Shown here piece after piece: positions 27,976 to 35,639 of a stretch of DNA of 64,000 bases. Under the pieces are notes generated by a model. It was not told the DNA's origin and did not search any database. It saw only the letters and a program-made list of their open reading frames with translations. The stretch is from Pseudomonas putida. GTDB lineage: Bacteria; Pseudomonadota; Gammaproteobacteria; Pseudomonadales; Pseudomonadaceae. Position 1 is the first letter of the stretch, and every line of letters begins with the position of its first letter. The position numbers and the translations under genes were made by a program. The stretch spans positions 1,116,001 through 1,180,000 of the forward strand of contig NZ_CP026115.2 of NCBI RefSeq assembly GCF_009883635.2, in the 5' to 3' direction.

Positions 27976-28311
27976 ATGGCAATTGATGAAACCCCCGTTA
28001 TCATGTCGGCCATGCGAGCCTACCAACATCCCAACCCTGAAGACCTGATTCTCGAGCGCGTGCTCTACGCACTGAGCGACCCGGTGCGCCTGGGCATCGT
28101 CCGCCACCTGGCCGGCGTGGCCGAGGCCAGCTGTGGCGAGCTCGATGGCGGGCGACCGAAGTCGAGCATGTCGCACCATTTCCGCGTGTTGCGTGATGCG
28201 GGGTTGGTGCATACCCGCAATGTCGGCACCACCCACATGAATTCGCTGCGCAGCGAAATGCTGGGCGAGCGGTTTCCCGGGTTGCTGGACTGCATTTTGA
28301 AGCAGAACTGA
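27976..28311 (+). CDS. ArsR-family HTH regulator of xenA
   Basis: A 111-aa winged-helix protein: ALSDPVRLGIVRHLAG, then SMSHHFRVLRDAGLVHTR as the recognition helix. It has the single Cys in ASCGEL plus one near the C-terminus (DCILKQN) and no CxC metal site, so it may sense an organic electrophile rather than a metal. The ATG at 27976 directly follows the palindrome; ATGs at 28003 and 28012 are alternatives and would leave room for an own ribosome-binding site. A REP unit follows. Confidence 0.87.
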   Translation: MAIDETPVIMSAMRAYQHPNPEDLILERVLYALSDPVRLGIVRHLAGVAEASCGELDGGRPKSSMSHHFRVLRDAGLVHTRNVGTTHMNSLRSEMLGERFPGLLDCILKQN

Positions 28312-28316
28312 TTATT

Positions 28317-28357
28317 CCTGTGCCGGCCTCTTCGCGGGGCAAGCCCGCTCCTACAGG
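28317..28357. repeat. single REP element
   Basis: One full REP unit, cctgtgccggcctcttcgcg, continuing gggcaagcccgctcctacagg. It stands alone between the convergent arsR-type gene and the cysteine-cluster regulator; no inverted partner is within reach. Confidence 0.85.
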
Positions 28358-28380
28358 TAGTGCATGGCGCTAGGTGAAGA

Positions 28381-28998
28381 TCAATGCTGGTCCTTGCGCA
28401 GGGCAAAGCGGCACACCTGCCCTCCCCTGAGCATGCATTCCTCATGGCTGACTTCAGCGCCGCCAAGCGTGCCAATCAAGGCCAGGTCCAGCTCACACAC
28501 CACCGGATGCGCCTTGGCCAGATGATGGAACACACAGTTGTGCGCCACGATCTGTGGTTCGCCTGAAGAACGGAAGAACACTTCGGCCTCATACCCCGCC
28601 GCATTCATGTGTTCGACGATCCGCCCTTCATCCACCACTTCGGCCTCCAGGCCCGTCGCCAGCTTGCGCCCAAGCTGCCGCATCAGCGCCAGCAACGCCT
28701 CCTGCCCCATCAAGCCTGCCACTTCACCAATCAGCAGGTTGGCCAGCAGCGGATACTGCCGAGGGAACAGTTCGCGGCCATGCTCGGTCAGCTGATGCAG
28801 TTGCTCCGGCCGACGCCCGGTGGGCCGGGTAGCACCGCGCTTGACCAGGCCGTCACGCTCCAGGGCGGCCAGGTGCTGGCGCACCGCCGTGCGGGTGATG
28901 GCCAGGGCCTGCGCCAGTTCGTCGATGCTCATGCCGGCCGGCTGATGCAGCAACGCATGGAGCAGGTCCTGTTGGGTACGGCCAAGGCCTTCGAGCAT
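28381..28998 (-). CDS. HTH regulator with C-terminal four-cysteine (possible Fe-S) cluster
   Basis: A 205-aa protein. Residues 1-75 form a winged helix (SIDELAQALAITRTAVRQHLAALERDGL, then a basic wing TRPTGRRPEQ). The C-terminal third has Cys155, Cys168, Cys188 and Cys196, spaced C-x12-C-x19-C-x7-C, with a histidine right after the first. This resembles the SufR-type layout, where four cysteines hold a 4Fe-4S cluster and control Fe-S assembly genes; here there is no suf operon. Its ATG overlaps the stop of the preceding secreted-protein gene (TGATG), so the two are translationally coupled. Confidence 0.85.
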   Translation of the reverse strand: MLEGLGRTQQDLLHALLHQPAGMSIDELAQALAITRTAVRQHLAALERDGLVKRGATRPTGRRPEQLHQLTEHGRELFPRQYPLLANLLIGEVAGLMGQEALLALMRQLGRKLATGLEAEVVDEGRIVEHMNAAGYEAEVFFRSSGEPQIVAHNCVFHHLAKAHPVVCELDLALIGTLGGAEVSHEECMLRGGQVCRFALRKDQH

Positions 28999-29636
28999 CA
29001 GAACTTGTCCGGAAACTGCTTGACCAGCGCCGCAGTGAGGGCGTCGGACAAGGTCAGGATATGCTCGCGCATCATCGCCCAGGTACGTGCCTCGCCGGCG
29101 TAGTCACCGGCGGCCAGCTGGTCGATCTGCGCCACGTGATGGCCACCGTGGGCGCTGAGCAAGGTCAGCAAGGTCTGCTCCGGCAGGTTCGGGTTGGCCT
29201 TGGCCAGGAAGGCGGCGATGGCCTTGGCATTGCTGCCCAGGTCGTTGACGGCAGCTTGCTGCCCTTTCTTGTCCTTGGCCACGGTGGCATCGCTGTAGTG
29301 CTTGATCGCGCCCCAGTGGCTGGCGAGCAGCTTGAACAATTGGTCGGCGGCGGGTTGGCCGTACAGCGGGGCGATGCTGTTGGCGATTCTGGTGGCATCA
29401 CTGACAACTTCATTGGCCGCGACTGCGGCCTGTTTGGCGTTGCCCGCCTGGTTGGCGACGGCATAGTTGCGAACCCAGAAAATGTGCTCGACCCACAGGT
29501 CGCGCAAGGCCATGCGCGTGGTCATCGCTGCAGATTCGGCGGGTTTGGCGGCGGGGGTTGCGGAGGAGTAGCTTTGGCTCCATGCCGGCTGGGCACACAG
29601 GGCGAGCAGCAACAAGGCGGCAATCTTGATGTTCAT
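28998..29636 (-). CDS. secreted helical protein of unknown function
   Basis: A 212-aa protein starting at ATG 29636 with AGGAGG eight bases upstream. A clear Sec signal (MNIKIAALLLLALCAQPAWSQ) is followed by a mostly helical, Ala-rich domain of about 190 residues. The pattern LRDLWVEHIFWVRNYAV ... LASHWGAIKHYSDA ... LLSAHGGHHVAQIDQL has regularly spaced histidines, which suggests a periplasmic four-helix protein that may bind metal or haem. I do not recognise a named family. It is the first gene of a two-gene operon with the four-cysteine regulator. Confidence 0.8.
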   Translation of the reverse strand: MNIKIAALLLLALCAQPAWSQSYSSATPAAKPAESAAMTTRMALRDLWVEHIFWVRNYAVANQAGNAKQAAVAANEVVSDATRIANSIAPLYGQPAADQLFKLLASHWGAIKHYSDATVAKDKKGQQAAVNDLGSNAKAIAAFLAKANPNLPEQTLLTLLSAHGGHHVAQIDQLAAGDYAGEARTWAMMREHILTLSDALTAALVKQFPDKF

Positions 29637-29748
29637 GACGGCACCCTCCTGGAGGGGATCGACTGACAAGATTAATTTAAGCATCAAAATATGTTTTTAT
29701 TCGGCCGTCGGCGGAATTCCGATCAATGGTTTGCCTATTGAAAACAAC

Positions 29749-29772
29749 AGCCACGGGATGCTTCCCGTGGCT
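29749..29772 (-). terminator. hairpin after the LysR gene
   Basis: agccacggga-tgct-tcccgtggct makes a 10-base-pair stem with a 4-base loop, 22 bases past the stop of the LysR gene. On the minus strand it is followed by gttttc, a weak U-tract. The same stem sequence recurs at the far end of the dioxygenase operon (33552-33574). Confidence 0.75.
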
Positions 29773-29793
29773 TATGCGCCCGGCGCTGCCAGG

Positions 29794-30663
29794 TCAGGCG
29801 CTGATGGCGTCCAGGCTGCGGATGGGTGTGGGAACCGCACAGAACAGCGGGAACTCCTCTTCGATGATCCACGGTTCTTTCATGACCAGGTAAACATCGA
29901 GAAAGTCGGAGAAACCCGGCCAGATGAACAGGTCATTGGCCTCGGCAACCGCCCGCGACAGCACGCCCACGCCGCCAAAACTCTTGATCATCGAGACGCT
30001 GACGATCTCGCTGCCGGAATGGAACACGGTTGCCCCGTCCAGCATGCCTGGCCGGCGCTCGGCGAAGCGGGTGAAGATCGAATGATACGGGCACTCCGGC
30101 AAAGGCTTGATCACCGCGCAGGGCGCCGAGCGGTCATTGCTGGTTGACGAGGCAACGACCTCGATGCGCAAGCCCTTCAGCGGTACCGAATGGTAGTTCT
30201 CGCCCATGCTGTCGCCCAGCACCACCACCATGTCCGCCTCATCCTTGGCCAGCTTGACCAGGTTGTCGGGCGACTCCGAGCAACTGAAGATCGGATTGTA
30301 GCCGGACAACTTGCTGACCACGGCGCCCATGATCTGCTGGTTGATTTCCATCGACAGTGTGCTGTTCAAGGCAACCCGCAACGGCAGGCGCTGGTTGCGG
30401 CTCTGGCGCAACTGGTTGATCTTCAGCTGCATGCGCTCGGACGAACGCACGATTTCCAGGACATGCGGCAGGATGCCCATGCCCTCCTGGGTCAGCGATA
30501 CCCCTTTGTTGGTCCGGTCGAACAATTTGAAGCCGCAATGATCTTCGAGCTTTTTCAACTGAGCAGCCAAGGCCTGGACCGTGACGTGTACCTGTTCGGC
30601 CGCATCGGTGATCGAGCCCGTGCGGGCTACGGTCACGATGTTTTTAAGCACCTTGATGTCCAT
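29794..30663 (-). CDS. LysR-family regulator of the dioxygenase operon
   Basis: A 289-aa LysR protein. The HTH is GSITDAAEQVHVTVQALAAQLKKLEDHCG, in which VQAL replaces the usual QPAVS/QSALS wording. An effector-binding domain follows. It is divergent from the dioxygenase gene with a 204-base control region that carries two similar inverted repeats. The closest logic is an activator responding to the amino acid handled by the operon. Confidence 0.9.
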   Translation of the reverse strand: MDIKVLKNIVTVARTGSITDAAEQVHVTVQALAAQLKKLEDHCGFKLFDRTNKGVSLTQEGMGILPHVLEIVRSSERMQLKINQLRQSRNQRLPLRVALNSTLSMEINQQIMGAVVSKLSGYNPIFSCSESPDNLVKLAKDEADMVVVLGDSMGENYHSVPLKGLRIEVVASSTSNDRSAPCAVIKPLPECPYHSIFTRFAERRPGMLDGATVFHSGSEIVSVSMIKSFGGVGVLSRAVAEANDLFIWPGFSDFLDVYLVMKEPWIIEEEFPLFCAVPTPIRSLDAISA

Positions 30664-30683
30664 TCACTCTCCCTCCCCGTTCC

Positions 30684-30795
30684 GTTGACGCAGGCCGTCA
30701 ACGAAAGGCATGAGGATATCGCACAACCGCCGGCACTGTCTGCCCGATAACGGTGCACGCCGCCTGGGTAGCAAGCAACGGTTGAGGCACGTCAA
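30684..30795. promoter_or_regulatory. pair of GTTGA/TCAA inverted repeats, candidate LysR operators
   Basis: GTTGACG-CAGGC-CGTCAAC (30684-30702) is a perfect 7+7 inverted repeat just upstream of the lysR start. GTTGAGGCACGTCAA (30781-30795) repeats the half-sites nearer the dioxygenase promoter. Two related sites about 97 bases apart fit the recognition-plus-activation arrangement of LysR proteins. An A/T-rich promoter stretch follows at 30796-30866. Confidence 0.55.
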
Positions 30796-30867
30796 AAAAA
30801 AGTGAAGTTTCGGCGGGCGATTCAACTGTTAGATTTTTGTCAGCTTTTACATAAAAAGAGATTTACC

Positions 30868-31614
30868 ATGCTGACACTGAATAGAAACATCGATACTGCC
30901 CTGCGACAAAACAAGACCGTTAACGTCCTGGGTAGCGATTATGCGTTGAACGGGGGGTTCAACGAGTTTGTCGAGTTTTCCAAAAGTTGGGAAACTATGG
31001 GCGTCGACCGTTATTACGGCCAGGCCGAAAAAGGCACCCGCTATCGCCGTTACAGCGACTTCGACTTCAACCCGGTCACCGGCGAACTGTGCCAACTCAA
31101 TCACCGCGCCTATGAACAATCCGAAGCGCACAACAACTATGTCGGTGGCATGGCACGTCATTTCGATGACATCAGTGCCGATGTGTTCAACTCACCGATT
31201 CTGCGCGCGTTGATTCGCCTGGATTTCGACGTGTACAAGGCGGTATTGCCTGAAGAACTGCATACAGTCACCTGGCAGTGCCAAGTGCACCAGATCCGTA
31301 TCGAAATCAAACCGGGGGCGCAGATCGAAATTACCCCTGAAGGTATTCACTGCGACGGTTACCCGTTCAGCGGCGTGCACTTCTGGGGCCGTCACAACGT
31401 CGAGGGTGCTACCAGCAACATCTACGACAAACAGTCGAATGTAATCGACTCCGGTACCTACCTGAACATTCTCGACACCACTTACTTCCTCGACCGCGAA
31501 CTGCAACACTATGTCACTCCGGCGATCAACCCGAGCCCTTCGGAAATGGGCTATCGGCAGATCATTGCAATTTCCTTCTCTCGACCGGGCAGCGAGCATG
31601 ACATTATCGACTAG
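30868..31614 (+). CDS. 2-oxoglutarate/Fe(II)-dependent amino-acid dioxygenase (IDO-like, PF10014 type)
   Basis: A 248-aa protein of the size and layout of the free-amino-acid hydroxylases such as L-isoleucine 4-hydroxylase. The likely Fe ligands are His161 and Asp163 in GIHCDGYPF and His214 in LQHYVTPA; Arg230 in GYRQIIAISF would bind 2-oxoglutarate. The usual HFWGRHN segment is also present. It should hydroxylate a free aliphatic amino acid with O2, releasing succinate and CO2; the substrate is not readable. The ribosome-binding site is weak (AAGAG). G+C is about 52-53% in two lines counted by hand, against about 65-70% nearby. It overlaps the next gene by 17 bases. Confidence 0.85.
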   Translation: MLTLNRNIDTALRQNKTVNVLGSDYALNGGFNEFVEFSKSWETMGVDRYYGQAEKGTRYRRYSDFDFNPVTGELCQLNHRAYEQSEAHNNYVGGMARHFDDISADVFNSPILRALIRLDFDVYKAVLPEELHTVTWQCQVHQIRIEIKPGAQIEITPEGIHCDGYPFSGVHFWGRHNVEGATSNIYDKQSNVIDSGTYLNILDTTYFLDRELQHYVTPAINPSPSEMGYRQIIAISFSRPGSEHDIID

Positions 31615-32080
31615 TTACATCGGCCCGGTGCCGAAGTTGTTTCCGAGTGAACATATCAATGGCCTGAGCATCAAGAAAGCCACGCCCTTCCATGCCCGCA
31701 AGATCGTCGACTTCTTCCGTCGCTTCGAGGAGACCTCGTTCTGCGACTGGCAGGATGAGGGGCTGCTCAAAGGCTTGCTCGGCTCGGAGCATACCTACTG
31801 CTACATGGCCGAAAACCATACCGGCACCATCGTCGGCGCGGTCGCAGGGGGCTTGATGGGCACACGGGGCACCATCAATCACATGGCAGTGGCGCCGGAC
31901 TATCGGCAGAGCCGGATTGGCACTTCACTGGCCAATTCGATTCTCAGCGATTTCCGCCAGCACGGTATTCGCCGGGTGTTCCTGTTCGTAGAAGATGACA
32001 ACCCCAACGCACTGAGCTTCTGGCAGAAACAAGGCTTCCTGCAAACCCGTGGTGAAATCACCTGCGAGGTCGACCTGTGA
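31598..32080 (+). CDS. GNAT-family N-acetyltransferase
   Basis: A 160-aa GNAT protein. The acetyl-CoA loop is APDYRQSRIGTSLANSIL, followed by the beta-4/alpha-4 end VFLFVEDDNPNALSFWQKQGF. The ATG at 31598 lies inside the end of the dioxygenase gene and its stop overlaps the GTG of azlC, so translation is coupled at both ends. Given the neighbours, a small amino-acid substrate, perhaps the hydroxylated product, is likely; this is inference. Confidence 0.88.
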   Translation: MTLSTSYIGPVPKLFPSEHINGLSIKKATPFHARKIVDFFRRFEETSFCDWQDEGLLKGLLGSEHTYCYMAENHTGTIVGAVAGGLMGTRGTINHMAVAPDYRQSRIGTSLANSILSDFRQHGIRRVFLFVEDDNPNALSFWQKQGFLQTRGEITCEVDL

Positions 32081-32778
32081 CCTCGTCGGTGCTGCTAACC
32101 ACCTCGCGCAAGGAAAGCCTGGTCGATGCCCTGCCGATCGTCACCGGCTACTTCGTGGTCAGCTTCGTGTTCGGTGTCATGTGCATCAATGCCGGCCTGC
32201 CTTTGTGGCTGCCGGCCGCCATGTGCCTGTTCGTCTATGCCGGGGCGGCGCAGTTCGCCGCACTGGCACTGATGACCACCAGCGCGCCGCTGATCACCAT
32301 TGCGTTGTCGACCTTGCTGATCAATTCGCGGCACATGCTGATGGCGATGTACATGTCCAAACGCAGCGCGCAACTGCCGATCAGCAAGCCGCAGAAGTTG
32401 CTGTACGCATTCGGCCTGACCGATGAGTCCTTTGCCTTTCACAGCCAACGCCTGGAGAACGGCAGGCCGACCTCGCCTGGCTATCTGCTGCAGTTCAATA
32501 CCTATTGCCATGCCAGCTGGATCGCCGGCGCGGTGTTTGGCGCGGTGGCATCGGATGCCTTGAACCGGTTTTCCCAGTTCAAGCTGGATTATGCCCTGAC
32601 GGCCATGATGATCTTCGTGCTGATATCGCTGTGCAGCACCTTCACCAAAGCCGTCATCGCCCTGGTAGTGATCGTGACCACCTGCCTGTTGAACATGTTT
32701 GCGCCCTCGCCCTTGAACGTATTCATCGCAACTGCCGTTGGCTGTGGAGCAGGGTTATGCCTGAAAAGAACTACCTGA
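32077..32778 (+). CDS. azlC: AzlC-family branched-chain amino-acid exporter, large subunit
   Basis: A 233-aa membrane protein of the AzlC family: LVDALPIVTGYFVVSFVFGV, GAAQFAALALM, INSRHMLMAMYM and GLTDESFAF are family wording. It has about seven hydrophobic segments. AzlCD pairs export branched-chain or related amino acids and analogues such as azaleucine. The start is GTG within the GNAT stop (GTGA), and its 3' end overlaps azlD by 22 bases. Confidence 0.93.
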   Translation: MTSSVLLTTSRKESLVDALPIVTGYFVVSFVFGVMCINAGLPLWLPAAMCLFVYAGAAQFAALALMTTSAPLITIALSTLLINSRHMLMAMYMSKRSAQLPISKPQKLLYAFGLTDESFAFHSQRLENGRPTSPGYLLQFNTYCHASWIAGAVFGAVASDALNRFSQFKLDYALTAMMIFVLISLCSTFTKAVIALVVIVTTCLLNMFAPSPLNVFIATAVGCGAGLCLKRTT

Positions 32779-33077
32779 TCGCAGCGGTGATGCTGATGGC
32801 CGCCATCACCTACCTGACCCGCGCGACGCCGTTTCTGCTGAAGATGGAGAAGTCCCCCAAGTGGTTCAATGACGTCATTGAATACCTGCCGGTGGCAATC
32901 ATCGCCAGCATCACCGTACCCGCCCTGCTGGTGGCCAAGGACGGCTCGCTGCTGGGCCTGAATGCCGACCTGCTGGCAGCGATTCCGGTGGTCATTGTCG
33001 CGTACTGGTCGCGCAGCCTGATCTACAGCGTGTGCGCCGGTGTCGCCGGGCACGTGGCGATCACGCTGCTGGCTTGA
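32757..33077 (+). CDS. azlD: AzlD-family exporter small subunit
   Basis: A 106-aa protein with three or four hydrophobic segments and the AzlD pattern ITYLTRATPFLL, YLPVAIIASITVPALL. It partners AzlC in the inner membrane. The ATG lies 22 bases inside azlC, the common azlC-azlD arrangement. Confidence 0.93.
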   Translation: MPEKNYLIAAVMLMAAITYLTRATPFLLKMEKSPKWFNDVIEYLPVAIIASITVPALLVAKDGSLLGLNADLLAAIPVVIVAYWSRSLIYSVCAGVAGHVAITLLA

Positions 33078-33103
33078 GGCCCGGATCTGAAAAGGAAACC
33101 GCT

Positions 33104-33547
33104 ATGAGCCTTGCCCGCCGGAAAGTCACCCTGACCAACCTGAGTGAGTTTTCCCGCCTGATGCCCCAGGTTCCACGTGACCGGGTGATCGAAGAAATGG
33201 CTGACCTGTCACTGGAATGCTCGCTGGCCTATGCCTTGAGCAAGACGTTTCTGCGCGATGGCTGGATTGCCGAGTATCGCCATCTGCATGCGGCTGCACA
33301 CTTGAGCCCGGGCAACGACCTGCTGCTCTTCGCCACCTCGGGAAGCTTGAAGCTGGAAATGCCCGATGGCTCGGAACTGCACATCATGCACGGCGATCAG
33401 GTGGTGCTCAGGGCTGCCACCGAAGCGAAAGTGTTCCCCGTCAGTGACGCAGGTGACGTGAGTTTCCTGGCGCTGGCCGTGGACCTCGACCTGACCGAGG
33501 TGCTGCAGGAGCTTGCCATCGACAGCCCCTTGCCGAAACCGCAATAA
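33104..33547 (+). CDS. small cupin-like protein
   Basis: A 147-aa protein behind AAAGGA. The middle (HLSPGNDLLLFATSGSLKLEMPDGSELHIMHGDQVVLRA) has the double-stranded beta-helix rhythm of cupins, but the canonical metal histidines of motif 1 are not clear. Last gene of the dioxygenase operon, 26 bases after azlD. It may be a binding or sensory accessory; no specific family recognised. Confidence 0.75.
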   Translation: MSLARRKVTLTNLSEFSRLMPQVPRDRVIEEMADLSLECSLAYALSKTFLRDGWIAEYRHLHAAAHLSPGNDLLLFATSGSLKLEMPDGSELHIMHGDQVVLRAATEAKVFPVSDAGDVSFLALAVDLDLTEVLQELAIDSPLPKPQ

Positions 33548-33551
33548 AAAA

Positions 33552-33574
33552 AGCCACGGGGATCACCCGTGGCT
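33552..33574. terminator. bidirectional terminator between cupin and mqo genes
   Basis: agccacggg-gatca-cccgtggct forms a 9-base-pair stem. On the plus strand tctttct follows; on the minus strand a run of seven T (complement of aaaaaaa at 33545-33551) follows. It serves both the dioxygenase operon and the convergent mqo gene. Confidence 0.88.
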
Positions 33575-33596
33575 CTTTCTGACCCACATCGCCTGA

Positions 33597-35234
33597 TTAC
33601 AGCGCCATGTCGTTCTCTGGCTTGCTTTCAACCGGCTTGCTCGGCGCCACAGTGGTGCCGACGCTGTCGTCGATCACCGGTGGCTTCTCCAGCTGCAGCA
33701 CTTCAGCGGTGTAGTTCCACTCTTTCTGGGTGGCCGCCGCCGAGTCGTTCAGCTTGGTACCGTAGCTCGGTACGATTTCCTTGATCTTGGCCTGCCACTC
33801 AGGGGTAGCGACCTTTTCCTTGAACACGGTTTCCAGCACGTTCAGCATGATCGGCGCGGCGGTCGAAGCACCTGGCGAGGCGCCCAGCAGGCCGGCGATG
33901 GTGCGGTCCTGGGAAGCCACCACTTCGGTGCCCAGTTTCAGCACGCCGCCCTTCTCTTCGTCACGCTTGATGATCTGCACGCGCTGACCAGCCTGCCACA
34001 GTTTCCAGTCTTCCTTCTTGGCGTTCGGGAAGTAGGTGCGCAGGGCTTCGAAGCGATCGTCATCCGACAGCATCAGCTGGCCGGCGAGGTACTCGACCAG
34101 CGGGTACTGGTCGATACCGACCTTGGTCATCGGCCACACGTTGTGGGTGGTGGTGCTGCTCAGCAGGTCCAGGTACGAACCGTTCTTCAGGAACTTGGTC
34201 GAGAAGGTGGCGAATGGGCCGAACAGGATCACGCGCTTGCCGTCCAGCACGCGGGTGTCCAGGTGCGGTACCGACATGGGTGGCGCGCCGGTCGAGGCGA
34301 TGCCGTAGGCCTTGGCCATGTGCTGCATGGCAATGGTCGGGTTTTCGGTTACCAGGAACGAACCGCCCACCGGGAAGCCTGCATATTCCTTGGCTTCAGG
34401 AATGCCCGACTTCTGCAGCAGCTTCAGCGCGCCGCCGCCGGCACCGATGAACAGGAACTTGGCGTCGGTGGCCGATTCGGTACCGTCCTTGAGGTTCTTG
34501 TACTCGACGTGCCAGGAGCCGTCTTTGTTGCGGGTGATGTCCTGCACTTCGCTGGACAGCTTCAGGTCGAAGCCTTTCTGGGTCTGCAGGTGGCCAACGA
34601 ACTGGCGGGTGATTTCGCCGAAGTTGACGTCGGTGCCGATGGGCGTCCAGGTGACCGCCAGCTTCTGGTTCGGGTCACGGCCTTCCATCATCAGCGGGAC
34701 CCACTTGGCGATCTGCGCGTGGTCCTCGGAGTACTGCATCGGGCGGAACAGCGGGCTGGCCTGCAGCGCGTCGTAACGCTTCTTGAGGAACTTGATGTTG
34801 TCATCGCCCCACACGAAGCTCATGTGCGGGGTGGTGTTGATGAACGAGTGCGGGTTCTTCAGCACGCCCTGGCGAACCTGCCACGACCAGAACTGGCGGG
34901 AGATCTGGAAGGCTTCGTTGATTTCGATGGCCTTGGAGATGTTGACCTTGCCGTCTTTGTCTTCCGGGGTGTAGTTCAGCTCGGCCAGCGCGGAGTGGCC
35001 GGTACCGGCGTTGTTCCAGCCGTTGGAGCTTTCTTCGGCGACGCCGTCCAGGCGCTCGACCATTTCCATCGACCAGCTTGGCTCCAGCTCGTGCAACCAC
35101 ACGGCCAGGGTGGAGCTCATGATGCCGCCGCCGACCAGCAGCACATCGACTTTCTTGGTTTCTGCGGCGTGCGCTTGCATGAAGCTCGCAGCGACAGCCA
35201 GACCCAGCAAGGTCTTGCCAGCTTTCTTGAACAT
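33597..35234 (-). CDS. mqo: malate:quinone oxidoreductase
   Basis: A 545-aa FAD enzyme that oxidises malate to oxaloacetate and reduces quinone. The dinucleotide motif [19 protein letters not shown] begins near residue 29. Other family segments are [34 protein letters not shown] and [16 protein letters not shown]. Ahead of the flavin domain is a signal-like N-terminus ([17 protein letters not shown]), making it longer than the usual 490-500-residue cytoplasmic forms, with a C-terminal Pro-rich tail. P. putida carries several mqo paralogues; this is one of the signal-bearing type. Its role is the TCA-cycle link to respiration. Confidence 0.95.
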   Translation of the reverse strand: MFKKAGKTLLGLAVAASFMQAHAAETKKVDVLLVGGGIMSSTLAVWLHELEPSWSMEMVERLDGVAEESSNGWNNAGTGHSALAELNYTPEDKDGKVNISKAIEINEAFQISRQFWSWQVRQGVLKNPHSFINTTPHMSFVWGDDNIKFLKKRYDALQASPLFRPMQYSEDHAQIAKWVPLMMEGRDPNQKLAVTWTPIGTDVNFGEITRQFVGHLQTQKGFDLKLSSEVQDITRNKDGSWHVEYKNLKDGTESATDAKFLFIGAGGGALKLLQKSGIPEAKEYAGFPVGGSFLVTENPTIAMQHMAKAYGIASTGAPPMSVPHLDTRVLDGKRVILFGPFATFSTKFLKNGSYLDLLSSTTTHNVWPMTKVGIDQYPLVEYLAGQLMLSDDDRFEALRTYFPNAKKEDWKLWQAGQRVQIIKRDEEKGGVLKLGTEVVASQDRTIAGLLGASPGASTAAPIMLNVLETVFKEKVATPEWQAKIKEIVPSYGTKLNDSAAATQKEWNYTAEVLQLEKPPVIDDSVGTTVAPSKPVESKPENDMAL

Positions 35235-35639
35235 TGATCAATTCCAGTCAGTAGAACGGAGGGTGGGCCTGTGGCTGACCCAAAATATTCCTTGTTCTTC
35301 AGCGCAGGCTTGTTGTTGATAATTGTTCAGCAGCCAGAGAACCAGATAACGCCCCAGGCTTTTGTCGAATTGACCGACAAGGCTGAATCGTTTCGCTGAT
35401 TGTAACCGAAATGCCAGCACATACAAATTGCACAGCAATAGGCAAGACGACAGGTTGTCTCATGCTGGCCAAACGCTGATGGAAGCCATAGCAGCGCGAA
35501 GAGGCCCGTGCAGGCAAACACCAATGCCCATTCAAAAAAGCGATCACCCGATCGGAATTATTCGCCTTACAGCCCCACCCCGCCCCTTTATCCTGCGGCC
35601 AAGACCCCGCTCAAACACCACAATAAAGGGCCGCCCCGC
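35235..35639. other. intergenic control region between mqo and the racemase-family gene
   Basis: These 405 bases separate two divergent genes. I see an inverted repeat TTGTCG-N7-CGACAA (35362-35380) and a truncated REP piece (cgcgaagaggcccgtgcagg, about 35492-35512). The stretch is more A/T-rich than the flanking genes, so promoters for both genes are expected. No convincing small ORF. Confidence 0.6.
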
